Assembly (NCBI GenBank): GCA_050485645.1
Contig: JBJHBT010000015.1
Span: forward strand, 38,038-102,037
Direction of reading: 5' to 3'
Length of the DNA: 64,000 nt
From: JBJHBP01 sp050485645
GTDB taxonomy: Bacteria; Pseudomonadota; Gammaproteobacteria; Steroidobacterales; Rariloculaceae
Shown here: in pieces, positions 1 through 7,772 of the stretch
Layout: every line of letters begins with the position of its first letter
Position numbering within the stretch: position 1 is the first letter of the stretch
Program-made: the position numbers and the translations under genes
The notes under the pieces: generated by a model
Seen by the model: only the letters and a program-made list of their open reading frames with translations
What the model was told of the DNA's origin: nothing
The model's database searches: none

Positions 1-73
1 AAACAGCACCTTTTTCATGATCTTCAGAACGCCGTCAATGCTACCGCAACGCGCGTCGATTCGTTCAATCCGC

Positions 74-102
74 CTTGAATCCGTTCGGGTCTGTCCCCAC
101 AA
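74..102 (+). promoter_or_regulatory. sigma-32-like heat-shock promoter of the hsp20 pair
   Basis: CTTGAAT at 74-80 and CCCCACAA at 95-102, separated by 14 bases, fit the sigma-32 -35 and -10 pattern (CTTGAA, 11-16 bases, CCCCAT). It sits just ahead of two small heat-shock genes. Transcription would begin near 110, which argues against translation from the ATG at 103. Confidence 0.6.
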
Positions 103-144
103 ATGCATCAACAGTCACCCGATGGACCAATGGAGGAAGCCGAA

Positions 145-582
145 ATGGCCAGCCTGACAAGCCGACCCGGCGCGTGGTTCGATCCGTTCGACCAGCTGCG
201 CCGCGAAATGAGCAATCTGTTCGAGTCATCGTTCGGCCCGGCGAGCATCCGGGCACCGGCCCGGGGCACGTTTCCGGCAGTCAACGTGGGTGTCGGCCCG
301 GAGTCCGTGGACGTGTACGTGCTTGCACCGGGGATGGACCCCGAGAAACTGGATGTCTCCGTGGAAGACCATGTCCTCACCGTCAGCGGCGAACGTCCGG
401 CTGACGCCGGCGAAGGTCGCGCCTATCTGCGTGAACGTTTCTCCGGCGCATTCACGCGGGCGATCAGTCTCCCCGATGAGGTCGACCCGGAAAACTGCCG
501 CGCCGAGTATCGCAACGGCATCCTGCATGTGAGCTTTGCCCGCCGTCAGGAAGCCCGTGTGCGGCGTATCGAAGTGAAGTGA
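145..582 (+). CDS. small heat-shock protein, Hsp20/alpha-crystallin family
   Basis: ATP-independent cytoplasmic holdase that binds unfolding proteins. The 145-residue product has a short N-terminal arm (FDQLRREMSNLFE) followed by an alpha-crystallin domain from about residue 38 to 135, with the typical stretches DVYVLAPGMDPEKLDVSVED and YRNGILHVSF. I chose the ATG at 145 because GGAGGAA lies 6 bases upstream; the in-frame ATG at 103 would sit at the predicted transcription start. It is the first gene of a two-gene operon, 16 bp ahead of a second hsp20, and a sigma-32-like promoter precedes it. The family call is secure; whether it corresponds to a named Ibp protein is not shown. Confidence 0.93.
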   Translation: MASLTSRPGAWFDPFDQLRREMSNLFESSFGPASIRAPARGTFPAVNVGVGPESVDVYVLAPGMDPEKLDVSVEDHVLTVSGERPADAGEGRAYLRERFSGAFTRAISLPDEVDPENCRAEYRNGILHVSFARRQEARVRRIEVK

Positions 583-598
583 ATTCAAGGAGCGCAAC

Positions 599-1000
599 AT
601 GGATACAACCAGCCAGACAACAGCCGCCGACACACGCAGGGATGCCGGAACCGATGCCGCATCCGCGGTACCGACGCTCCGCCCCGCCGTGGACGTCATG
701 GAAAACGAACAGGGCATCACCCTGTATGCCGATCTGCCGGGCGTCAGCCAGCAGGATCTGAACATCTCGGTGGAAGACAAGGTGCTGCGCATTGAAGCCG
801 ATGCGACACTGGATACACCGTCCGAGATGAGGGTGGCCTATGCGGAGTTCCGCACGCCGCGCTACGTACGTGAGTTCGCGCTCAGCAATGAGCTCGATCC
901 GCAGCAGATCAACGCCACGCTGAGCAACGGCCTGCTGACGCTGACGATACCGCGGCACGAACACGCAAAGCCGCGGAAAATCTCCGTGGAGGTGCGCTGA
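599..1000 (+). CDS. small heat-shock protein, Hsp20 family (second copy)
   Basis: Second alpha-crystallin-domain holdase, 133 residues, co-transcribed with the preceding hsp20. AAGGAG lies about 8 bases ahead of the ATG. The domain spans about residues 35-125 (PAVDVMENEQGITLYADLPG, then LSNGLLTLTIPR). The C-terminus carries an I-x-V type motif (KISVEV), used in this family to join subunits into oligomers. The two neighbours are clearly different in sequence, so they probably form a class A/class B pair that co-assembles, as is common in Proteobacteria. The 3' end stops 2 bp short of the convergent transporter gene. Confidence 0.93.
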   Translation: MDTTSQTTAADTRRDAGTDAASAVPTLRPAVDVMENEQGITLYADLPGVSQQDLNISVEDKVLRIEADATLDTPSEMRVAYAEFRTPRYVREFALSNELDPQQINATLSNGLLTLTIPRHEHAKPRKISVEVR

Positions 1001-1002
1001 CC

Positions 1003-2166
1003 TCAGTCCCGGAGCAGCAACCACCAGATGCCGGCGGCCCCTGCGCCGGCAATGGCCATCGTGGTCGCCAGCGGCATCGTGCCGGGTGTCTCCACCAGGC
1101 TGAGCAGGGCAGCCGCAACCGCGCCGACGACGAACTGATTGACACTGAGCACGGCGGACGCCGCCCCGAATCGTCCCGGATAGCGGCTCAGGGTGCGTGC
1201 CATCACGTTCGACAGCACAAAGCCCAATCCTGATATGTAGATGAAGCACGCCGTCATGACCGCCAGCACGCCACCGTCCAACAGCGCGACGATCAGAAAG
1301 GTCACGCCGCCGATCCCCAACAGCACCGAACCCAGCGACAGCAGGCGCGAAATCCCGATGCGTACCACCAGCCGGCCGTTCAGGTAGGCGCCCGCGGAAG
1401 CGCCCAGCATGACGATCGCGAAGCAGTAGCCGAACAGCTGCGGCGTCAGTCCGAAGTAGTCGACCAGCACGAACGACGAATTGGTCACGAACGCGATGAC
1501 ACCGGCAAAGGCCAGCCCGGAGAAAGCCATGTAACCGATGGTCTGCCTGTCACTCAGGATCGGGCCATAGGCCGACAGCGCCTGGAGCACGCTGATGTTC
1601 CGCGTGCGCCGCACTCGCGGCAGCAGTGTCAGCGTAACGACGAAACACGCCAGCCCCGCCGCGGCATGCACCTGGAATACCAGCGGCCAGTGGCCAAGAC
1701 CGGCCAGGTAGCCGCCAGCCACCGGCGCAATCACCGGCGTGAAGAAGGCGAACATCTGCACCCACGACATGGCGCGCGATGCCTCATTCCCTGTCCAGCG
1801 GTCCAGGATCAGCGCCCGCGCCAGCACCATGCCGGACGACGCACCGAATCCCTGCAGCACACGCAGCGCCACCAGCCATGGCAGCGAAGCAGCCATGGCT
1901 GCGGCCGCACTGGCCACGATGTAGATCACCAGCCCGACGCACAGCACCGGCTTGCGTCCGAACTTGTCCGACAGCGGTCCGTACACGAGGCTGCCCAGCG
2001 AGAATCCGATCAGCACCGCACTCATGGTCAGTTGCACGGATCCGCTGCTGACGCCAAGCCCGCTGGCCACCAGCGACAGCGAAGGCACATACAGATCGGA
2101 GGCCAGCGGACCCAATGCCGCCAGCGCACCCAGAAACGGAATCAGCAGGGTTTGCCGGAACGACAA
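1003..2166 (-). CDS. MFS multidrug transporter, Bcr/CflA type
   Basis: Inner-membrane drug:H+ antiporter of the 12-helix major facilitator superfamily, 387 residues, the usual length for Bcr/CflA proteins. Motif A is clear after helix 2 (GPLSDKFGRKP), and the N-terminus (LGPLASDLYVPSLSLVA) matches the Bcr/CflA opening with its intramembrane Asp. Motif C-like glycine/proline residues appear at about 130-150 (TPVIAPVAGGYLAG). It starts 2 bp after the MarR-type gene and is surely in the same transcript, so its expression is probably controlled by that repressor in response to its substrate. The substrate cannot be read from the sequence. Confidence 0.9.
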   Translation of the reverse strand: MSFRQTLLIPFLGALAALGPLASDLYVPSLSLVASGLGVSSGSVQLTMSAVLIGFSLGSLVYGPLSDKFGRKPVLCVGLVIYIVASAAAAMAASLPWLVALRVLQGFGASSGMVLARALILDRWTGNEASRAMSWVQMFAFFTPVIAPVAGGYLAGLGHWPLVFQVHAAAGLACFVVTLTLLPRVRRTRNISVLQALSAYGPILSDRQTIGYMAFSGLAFAGVIAFVTNSSFVLVDYFGLTPQLFGYCFAIVMLGASAGAYLNGRLVVRIGISRLLSLGSVLLGIGGVTFLIVALLDGGVLAVMTACFIYISGLGFVLSNVMARTLSRYPGRFGAASAVLSVNQFVVGAVAAALLSLVETPGTMPLATTMAIAGAGAAGIWWLLLRD

Positions 2167-2168
2167 GA

Positions 2169-2594
2169 TCAGCGCCTGCCGAGCGCAATCAACTCCCGCA
2201 ATCCGGAATGCAGTGCTTCCAGCTGTTCCTCGCCGAGCTGTTCGCAGATCGATGCGTACTCGCGCTCCATGAGCGGACCGATGCGATCGACGAGACGGCG
2301 CCCGCGCGGCGAAATCTTCACCTTCAGCTCGCGCTGATCGCGCCGTGAGCGGGCGACGCGTATCAGGCCGTCTTCGGACAGGCGGCGCAGGATTCGTGTC
2401 ATGCTTGGGGCCAGCACCGCCGCCTCGTGCGCCAGCACGGCGCCGGTCAGCTCGCCCAGCTCATCCAGGGCCCGCAGCGTGCGCCACTGCTGTTCGGTGA
2501 TCCCGTATTCGTAGAGAATGGGCCGGAATCTCGCCACCGCGACTTCGCGCGCGCGCAGCAACAGTATTGGCAGGGATTCACTGAATCGACGCAT
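2169..2594 (-). CDS. MarR-family transcriptional regulator
   Basis: Dimeric winged-helix repressor, 141 residues. The DNA-binding part runs from about residue 30 to 95 (ITEQQWRTLRALDELGELTG, then the recognition helix region PSMTRILRRLSEDGLI and the wing RSRRDQRELKVKISPRG). The pattern ITEQQWRxLR resembles the HpcR/HpaR subgroup of MarR proteins, which often sense aromatic compounds; that is inference. The start at MRRFSESLP (2594) keeps the usual MarR length; the longer frame up to 2672 would overlap the divergent protease gene. It heads an operon with the MFS pump. Confidence 0.88.
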   Translation of the reverse strand: MRRFSESLPILLLRAREVAVARFRPILYEYGITEQQWRTLRALDELGELTGAVLAHEAAVLAPSMTRILRRLSEDGLIRVARSRRDQRELKVKISPRGRRLVDRIGPLMEREYASICEQLGEEQLEALHSGLRELIALGRR

Positions 2595-2639
2595 CGCGAG
2601 ATGTATCCTTGGGCCGGCTCGGCCAGGCAGACGAGTAGG

Positions 2640-2658
2640 CTTTATTGTGCCGACAAAG
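2640..2658. promoter_or_regulatory. candidate MarR operator
   Basis: In the 72 bp between the divergent marR and protease genes, TTGT and ACAA are arranged as an inverted repeat around GCCG, flanked by CTTT and AAAG-type bases. Position and symmetry suit an autoregulatory MarR site. This rests on one short palindrome only. Confidence 0.3.
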
Positions 2659-2666
2659 TTCCAACC

Positions 2667-3350
2667 ATGCATGTATTGATAATCATCGCGCTGCTGCTGG
2701 CGCTGATCATCGGGCCGGGCCTGTGGGTACGGGCAGTCATGAAGCGCTACAGCCTGCCCGCCGATCGCTATTCCAGAACCGGCGGTCAGCTCGCCCGCGA
2801 ACTGCTGGACAGCCTGTCGCTACACCACGTCACGACCGAAACCACCGAACGGGGCGATCACTACGATCCACTGCAGAAAGCCGTACGCCTGTCGCGCGAC
2901 AACTATGAAGGACGTTCGCTGACGGCGATCACGATCGCGGCGCACGAAGTCGGGCACGCGATCCAGGATGCCGGTGCCTTTGCGCCATTGCGCTGGCGCA
3001 CGCGTCTGGTGCGCTGGGTGGGTCCCATCGAAAAGGTCGGTGCCGGGCTGCTGATGGCGGCACCCTTCACCGGCGCGGTAACGCGCTCACCCACCGTGGC
3101 CATGCTGACCTTCCTTGGCGGACTCACCACCCTCGGTTCCGGCATTGCCGTGCATGCGCTCACGCTGCCCACCGAGTTCGATGCCAGCTTCCGGCGGGCG
3201 CTGCCACTGATGCACCAGCGCGGCATTCTCAGGCCCGAAGACCGGCCGCGTGCCCACCGGCTGCTTACCGCTGCCGCGCTCACCTACGTGGCCGGCGCAT
3301 TGCAGAGCCTGCTGAACATCGCGCGCTGGTGGGCGATCCTGCGACGCTGA
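2667..3350 (+). CDS. membrane zinc metallopeptidase, YugP-like (Zn_peptidase_2)
   Basis: Predicted inner-membrane metalloprotease of 227 residues. The zinc-binding HExxH motif is AAHEVGHAIQDA (about residue 92), and the downstream TLPTEFDAS supplies the glutamate that family members use as third ligand. An N-terminal membrane helix (LIIIALLLALIIGPGLWV) and further hydrophobic segments at about 118-160 match the YugP architecture, as does the C-terminal ALTYVAGALQSLLNI. I chose the ATG at 2667 because the protein then begins at its first membrane helix; upstream frame is shadow of marR. The substrate is unknown. It is divergent from the MarR-MFS unit with no visible functional link. Confidence 0.88.
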   Translation: MHVLIIIALLLALIIGPGLWVRAVMKRYSLPADRYSRTGGQLARELLDSLSLHHVTTETTERGDHYDPLQKAVRLSRDNYEGRSLTAITIAAHEVGHAIQDAGAFAPLRWRTRLVRWVGPIEKVGAGLLMAAPFTGAVTRSPTVAMLTFLGGLTTLGSGIAVHALTLPTEFDASFRRALPLMHQRGILRPEDRPRAHRLLTAAALTYVAGALQSLLNIARWWAILRR

Positions 3351-3435
3351 TGGCGCCGTTGGCGACAGTGGCGGACCTTCCACCTTCATTCCAGGGCTCA
3401 TGCTGGCGCACAGTCTATCCGTCATGTGTCGCTGG

Positions 3436-4509
3436 TCATTCGTCGCCATCCGGGTAGACAGCCGATTGCCCTGTCACACGAAGCCACCTGTCGATGTCTT
3501 CATGGCGTGAAGGTGGAAGCAACTCTCGCGCGACGCGGAGCTCTTCCGCCGCTTCACGCCATCGCTCCAGGTCAACGTAGGCCAACGCGAGCCCGAAACG
3601 GATCTCGCCGTCGTCACGATCAAGCCGCGCGGCATTCTGCATGGCCAACAGGCGATCCGCTCTATCCGTCGTAAGCCTTGCGTACGCCACGAAGACGGAC
3701 GCCGTAGCCTGATCCGATTCGAGAAGCGGCTCCACCCATGACGTGAACCTACCTCTGGTCTCCGGCGCCATCCGCCACTCATGCATCATCACAGTCGTCA
3801 TGGCGTTGACCGCCGTTTCAGCCAGTAACATCTCCATACCGGGTCCGCTGGCGTCAGTGGTCGCGCGCCTGACTACTGCCTGGATGCCCTCGATGCAATG
3901 GTCAGGACCGAAAACCGTCAGCGCCGCGTTGTAACAGATCGCCTGCAGTATCTCGTCAGTGCGTTCCCGGTCCAGGGAAGCCGGTCGAAGCAGATAGTCC
4001 ATCATCATGTCGAGCTCAAAATCCGCGCGCACTATGTCGGAAAACTCGTCGGCAAGCGCCGTTGCGCCGGCCTGGTCATACATCCGCATAACATCTGCCG
4101 CAACGTTCCATTTCTTGTTGCCACGTTGCAAGGCGTACGCCCGTTCCAGGAAGCCGGCGCCTTCGATCAGATCGGCGGGTTCACGTGTTGTGCCGATCGC
4201 GAGCCCCAGAGACTCGAGTGCTCGAGGGTTATGTGGACTGACGTCGGCAAGATCACGAAGCCGAGCGATCCGGCCAACCAGGTTTCTCTCGACATTGCTC
4301 AATCCCAACAAAGCACGTTCATCTGCGGGATTTCGCTCGACCAGTTCCCGATAGATAGTCCTCGCGAAATGCCTGAATTCATCAGACTCGCCCTCATCCA
4401 CAGCAATCCTCGAAAGTGACACGTATGCTGATGCAGCAGCTAGTCGCAATTCCCGAATGGTCGCATCCGGACGCGTTGCCAGTGCATCGATCCACGGTGA
4501 ATACTCCAC
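3436..4509 (-). pseudogene. 3' part of a TPR-like repeat protein gene, cut by an IS200/IS605 insertion
   Basis: The 357 readable codons encode a helical-repeat protein with TPR-like segments (for example ERNPADERALLGLSNVERN, DDGEIRFGLALAYVDLERWR). No known enzyme motif is visible. The only start available is a GTG at 4509 that lies inside the terminal hairpin of the adjacent insertion sequence, preceded immediately by an in-frame TAG. So this is the C-terminal portion of a longer gene. The missing 5' end, with a signal peptide, is visible beyond the element at 5049-5237. The intact product was probably a secreted or periplasmic protein. The frame is otherwise open, so the insertion may be recent. 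Confidence 0.65.
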
Positions 4510-5046
4510 CGGCTAAAGCCGGTGGCTTCGGATTACGGCTGAAAGCCGGATTTGTCGACCATGCGGCCGACTACACCACGTGAAACTCATCGTCCGGCTC
4601 CGGCGGCTGCTGGTTCTTGATGTACTCTTTCCAGACTTCATCCGTCACGTTCCCGCTCGTCGCCACCCAGTAGCCGCGCGCCCACAAATGCTGACCCCAG
4701 TACCGCTTTCTCAGCGATCGATACTCCGTCAGCAGCTTGTGCGAACTCTTCCCCTTCAGATACTGCACCGCCTTCGACACCGATAACTGCGGCGGAATCC
4801 CGATCAACATGTGCACGTGGTCGCGGTTGATCGACCCCGCGTAAATCACCATCTCCTTGCTCCGCGCAATCTCCCGAAGCAGCTCCCGGCACCTCTGCCC
4901 GACATCCCCGCCCAGCACCTGATACCGGTACTTCGTCGTCCACACCAGGTGGTATTTGCAATCCCAGACCGAATGCGATCCGCGTTTGTAATCCTCCATC
5001 CCCTCAGCTTAACTCAGCCGACTCATCCATCGCCTAAAGGCGAGGG
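4504..5046 (-). mobile_element. IS200/IS605-family insertion sequence with a single tnpA
   Basis: A compact element of about 540 bp with one gene and no inverted terminal repeats. A subterminal hairpin lies at each end. At the low-coordinate end, CACCGGC and GCCGGTG pair around TAAA (4507-4524). At the high-coordinate end, CGCC and GGCG pair around TAAA (about 5031-5042). Both hairpins have the TTTA/TAAA loop typical of this family, whose single-stranded ends are recognised by TnpA. Exact cleavage points are not certain to within a few bases. It separates two parts of one host gene. Confidence 0.82.
4571..4999 (-). CDS. tnpA: IS200/IS605-family transposase TnpA (Y1 HUH)
   Basis: Single-tyrosine HUH transposase of 142 residues, full length for IS200-type TnpA. 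It moves a single-stranded circular intermediate. The metal-binding HUH motif is visible as DHVHML (about residue 60), and the nucleophilic tyrosine lies in KEYIKNQ near residue 127. The N-terminus (HSVWDCKYHLVWTTKYR) is the usual start of the family. No tnpB follows, so the element is of the IS200 rather than the IS605 arrangement. All catalytic residues are present and the element may be active. Confidence 0.93.
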   Translation of the reverse strand: MEDYKRGSHSVWDCKYHLVWTTKYRYQVLGGDVGQRCRELLREIARSKEMVIYAGSINRDHVHMLIGIPPQLSVSKAVQYLKGKSSHKLLTEYRSLRKRYWGQHLWARGYWVATSGNVTDEVWKEYIKNQQPPEPDDEFHVV

Positions 5047-5048
5047 GT

Positions 5049-5237
5049 TTACGGATCCCCTATCGGGGACTCCAAACAACTCTCCCGGCCTGATGGAGAA
5101 ACAGGACAGGCTGTCACGCGCTGCCGCTCCAGACATTGGGCATCGGAAGCAGCACATGCAAGATCCTGGGCACCAGATACCGCGGACCAGACACTCGTCG
5201 CCAACGCCATGGCGAAGCGGATTCTCCACCGATTCAT
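5049..5237 (-). pseudogene. 5' fragment of the IS-interrupted gene, encoding a signal peptide
   Basis: From the ATG at 5237 the frame encodes a classical Sec signal peptide (MNRWRIRFAMALATSVWS, with a likely AxA-type cleavage at VSGAQ) and about 35 mature residues rich in Cys. It then meets a TAA created at the edge of the insertion sequence. The orientation and the missing N-terminus of the repeat protein on the other side of the element suggest the two halves were one gene. I infer this from layout; the joint cannot be proved without an uninterrupted relative. Confidence 0.55.
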
Positions 5238-5263
5238 ACAACCACCTCGCTTGGAAGTGCTCT

Positions 5264-5659
5264 TCAATCGTCATCAGGCACTATGCAGACTGGATCGTTC
5301 GTCACTGTCGGGTACACATCACCATCCGGGTTCATCCTCTTTACCTGATTTCCCAATGAGACGCGCAAGTAGAGAGGCAACCCGGTCAGGTCCGTCCACG
5401 CGACATCTCCGCTTCCAAAACATTGATTCTGAATGTTAAAGATCACAAGGTCCTGTTCAGTGACCGGATCTTGGTCTCCATGACATCCCAAACCGCGATG
5501 ATACTCTTCGGCGTCGCTAAAGAACGGGTGAGAGTGTGCTCCGTCAGTTGCCCCAAGGGGAACGACCTGGATCCACGTGAAATTGTCGCGCAGCGCATTA
5601 CCCCGCCTACAGGACCATCTGAAAATCACACCCCGGAAGAATGCTAGACTCTCCTGCAA
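5264..5659 (-). pseudogene. C-terminal fragment with JAMM/DUF4329-like metallopeptidase signature
   Basis: The frame encodes a coherent domain from about residue 27 (FTWIQVVPLGATDGAHSHPF) to its end. HSHP followed about 22 residues later by TEQD resembles the HxHP...S/TxxD zinc signature of JAMM/JAB peptidases. The tail (GLPLYLRVSLGNQVKRMNP) resembles the end of DUF4329 domains, a JAB-like family often attached to Rhs and other secreted proteins. There is no good start: the frame opens at a TTG with unconvincing N-terminal sequence, so the gene looks 5'-truncated. It lies directly upstream of the signal-peptide fragment, with the same orientation. The family assignment is an inference from short motifs. 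Confidence 0.4.
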
Positions 5660-5683
5660 GAGAGAACCTCAGGGGGACTGTTC

Positions 5684-7762
5684 ATGAAGCGGGAAGCATC
5701 GATCGCCGCCGTGGGCGCCGTGCTGGGCGCAACGGTCATCTACTTCACATTCAGTCCACCGTCATCAACCGCACCAGCGTCGCGGGCGGGCGCGGCAACC
5801 GAAACCGCGGTCGAAACGGCGGCCGTGCCGGATCCGGCAGCCACGACACCCGGTTCAACAGCGGCGCACCTGCTCGCCGTCAGCGAACGGGCGGCGGCAC
5901 TCACCGACACGCCGTCCCTGCTCGCCGAAATCGAGCGGACCGCAGCCGAACCCGACTCGTTCCGACGCACCCTGCAACTCAATCTGCTGCTGGACCGCCT
6001 CACCGAACTCGACCCGCGGCAGGCGATCGACATGGCCGAAACGCTGCCCATGGACACCCGTACCCTCGAGCGCCTGTACCGCATCCGGATACGTGACGAC
6101 CATGAAGCCGTGCTCACCGACCTTGACCGCGTGACCCCGCCCGCGCTGCGTCGTGCCGTTGCGCTGGCGCTGCTCGATGTTTACGGCGACGACGACGACG
6201 CCATCCAGACCGTGGCCGCACACCTGTTGCCCGTCGAACGCAGCGGATTCCGGATCGATGCGATGAAGCGCCGCGCCGCGCGTGACCCGAGCGCGATACC
6301 CGCCATGCTCGAACATGGCTCGATGCAGATGCTGAACGTGCTGCTGCCGGAAGTAGCCGCGGCCGCGGCGCGCGCCGATGTGCGGACCGCACTGGCGATG
6401 GCCGCCGATATCTCGGGCGCCGACCTGCGCTCGGCCTACGTGACTGCCATCCTGCAGGTCTGGGCCGAGGAGGATCCACTGGCCGCAATGACGTACCTGG
6501 AAGCATCGGACATGCGCCTGTATCAGCCTGACGGACGCACCCTGCGCACCATCGCCGCCGCCGATCCCCAGCGCATGCTGGCGCTGGCCGAGGAGTTCCC
6601 CCCGCAACTGCGCCACGCGACGCAGAGCGCCGCGCTGACTGCGCTTGCCGAGACGGATGTCCATGCCGCGCTGGCACATATGGAAGGCATCGCACCCGGG
6701 CGTGATCGCGAACAGCTGATGGCATCGATCGGCGCTGCCTATGCGCAACAGGATGCGGGTGCGGCGCTTGCCTGGGCCCATTCGCAAGACCCGCCCTCGC
6801 AGCAGGCGGTCAATGGCGTGGTGGCGGGCATCGCGGCACGGCGTTTCAACGATGCACTCGACATCGTACTGGCTGAAGTCCAGAGCGCGGCCAGACCCGG
6901 CATCGACTATGCGCAGGCACTGACCGCGGGGACGCTGTTCCAGGCGGTGAACGCCGATCCCGCCAACGTCGCCTACCTGCTCGACCGCCTCGTCGCATCC
7001 GGCGATGCCACACTGCGTTCCAGAGCCGCGGCCGGCGCGATGGTGTGGGCTCAACACCAGCCAGAGAACGCCATCGACTGGGCGATCGCGAATCTTGATG
7101 CCATCGGCGCCACCGGCCTGCGGTCATTGGCGCAACGGGTGGCCACTCAGGAACCGGCGCTGGCCACGAATACCATCGATCGACTGCCCGCCGGCGAGGC
7201 GCGTTCCGTATGGATCGCCAATATGGCCGAGGCGATCTCGGTCACCGACCCTCACGGCGCAATCAGCTTTCTTCAGCAACACCGCCCCGAGTCCGGTTAC
7301 GGCGCGAGCGCGACGGACGTGTTCCGCCGGCTGGTCACGACAGATCCCGCGGCCATCGCCCGCCTTGCGGCCAATACCGAGAATCCGCAAACCACAACTC
7401 TCATTGCCACGGTGTGGTCCCGTCAGGATGCCGCGGCAGCCGAGCGATGGGTGCTCGATCTGCCCTCCGGCGACATGCGCGATCACGCGCTGGGGGGGCA
7501 TCTCGGCGGCACCCTGGGCAGCCCTCAGTTCAATCGTGCGCTGTTCGACCGCTTCAGTTCCGATGCGACCCGTCAGCAGGTGGCAAGCAGCCTGGCGCTG
7601 AGCCTGGCAGCCATCGACATGCCCGCCGCGCGCGAACTGATCGACACCTACATCACCGATCCGGGCCTGCGCCAGCGTACGGACGCACAGCTGGCCAGGG
7701 GCGGGGCGATGCCGGTCACCACGCCATTGCCGGCCGGTCCGCAATTCCAGACGACGCGCTAG
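5684..7762 (+). CDS. membrane-anchored alanine-rich helical repeat protein (first of two paralogs)
   Basis: I do not recognise a named family. The 692-residue product starts with a short basic N-terminus and one hydrophobic segment (SIAAVGAVLGATVIYFTF), then a Ala/Thr/Pro linker, then a long helical region. It suggests a membrane-anchored or exported protein exposed to the periplasm. Degenerate units of about 30-35 residues recur around a core D-P-x-x-A-x-x-W/Y/F-L, for example DPLAAMTYLEA, QPENAIDWAIAN and DPHGAISFLQQH. This resembles HEAT or Sel1-type solenoids used for protein binding. A gene of the same design follows 10 bp downstream, so the two are probably co-expressed. No catalytic motif is seen. 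Confidence 0.75.
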   Translation: MKREASIAAVGAVLGATVIYFTFSPPSSTAPASRAGAATETAVETAAVPDPAATTPGSTAAHLLAVSERAAALTDTPSLLAEIERTAAEPDSFRRTLQLNLLLDRLTELDPRQAIDMAETLPMDTRTLERLYRIRIRDDHEAVLTDLDRVTPPALRRAVALALLDVYGDDDDAIQTVAAHLLPVERSGFRIDAMKRRAARDPSAIPAMLEHGSMQMLNVLLPEVAAAAARADVRTALAMAADISGADLRSAYVTAILQVWAEEDPLAAMTYLEASDMRLYQPDGRTLRTIAAADPQRMLALAEEFPPQLRHATQSAALTALAETDVHAALAHMEGIAPGRDREQLMASIGAAYAQQDAGAALAWAHSQDPPSQQAVNGVVAGIAARRFNDALDIVLAEVQSAARPGIDYAQALTAGTLFQAVNADPANVAYLLDRLVASGDATLRSRAAAGAMVWAQHQPENAIDWAIANLDAIGATGLRSLAQRVATQEPALATNTIDRLPAGEARSVWIANMAEAISVTDPHGAISFLQQHRPESGYGASATDVFRRLVTTDPAAIARLAANTENPQTTTLIATVWSRQDAAAAERWVLDLPSGDMRDHALGGHLGGTLGSPQFNRALFDRFSSDATRQQVASSLALSLAAIDMPAARELIDTYITDPGLRQRTDAQLARGGAMPVTTPLPAGPQFQTTR

Positions 7763-7772
7763 GGAGAATGCG

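Noticed and set aside
4571..4999. RAYT (REP-associated) transposase
   Set aside because: At 142 residues with the IS200-style N-terminus and own terminal hairpins, it is an IS200 TnpA. No REP sequences were noticed around it.
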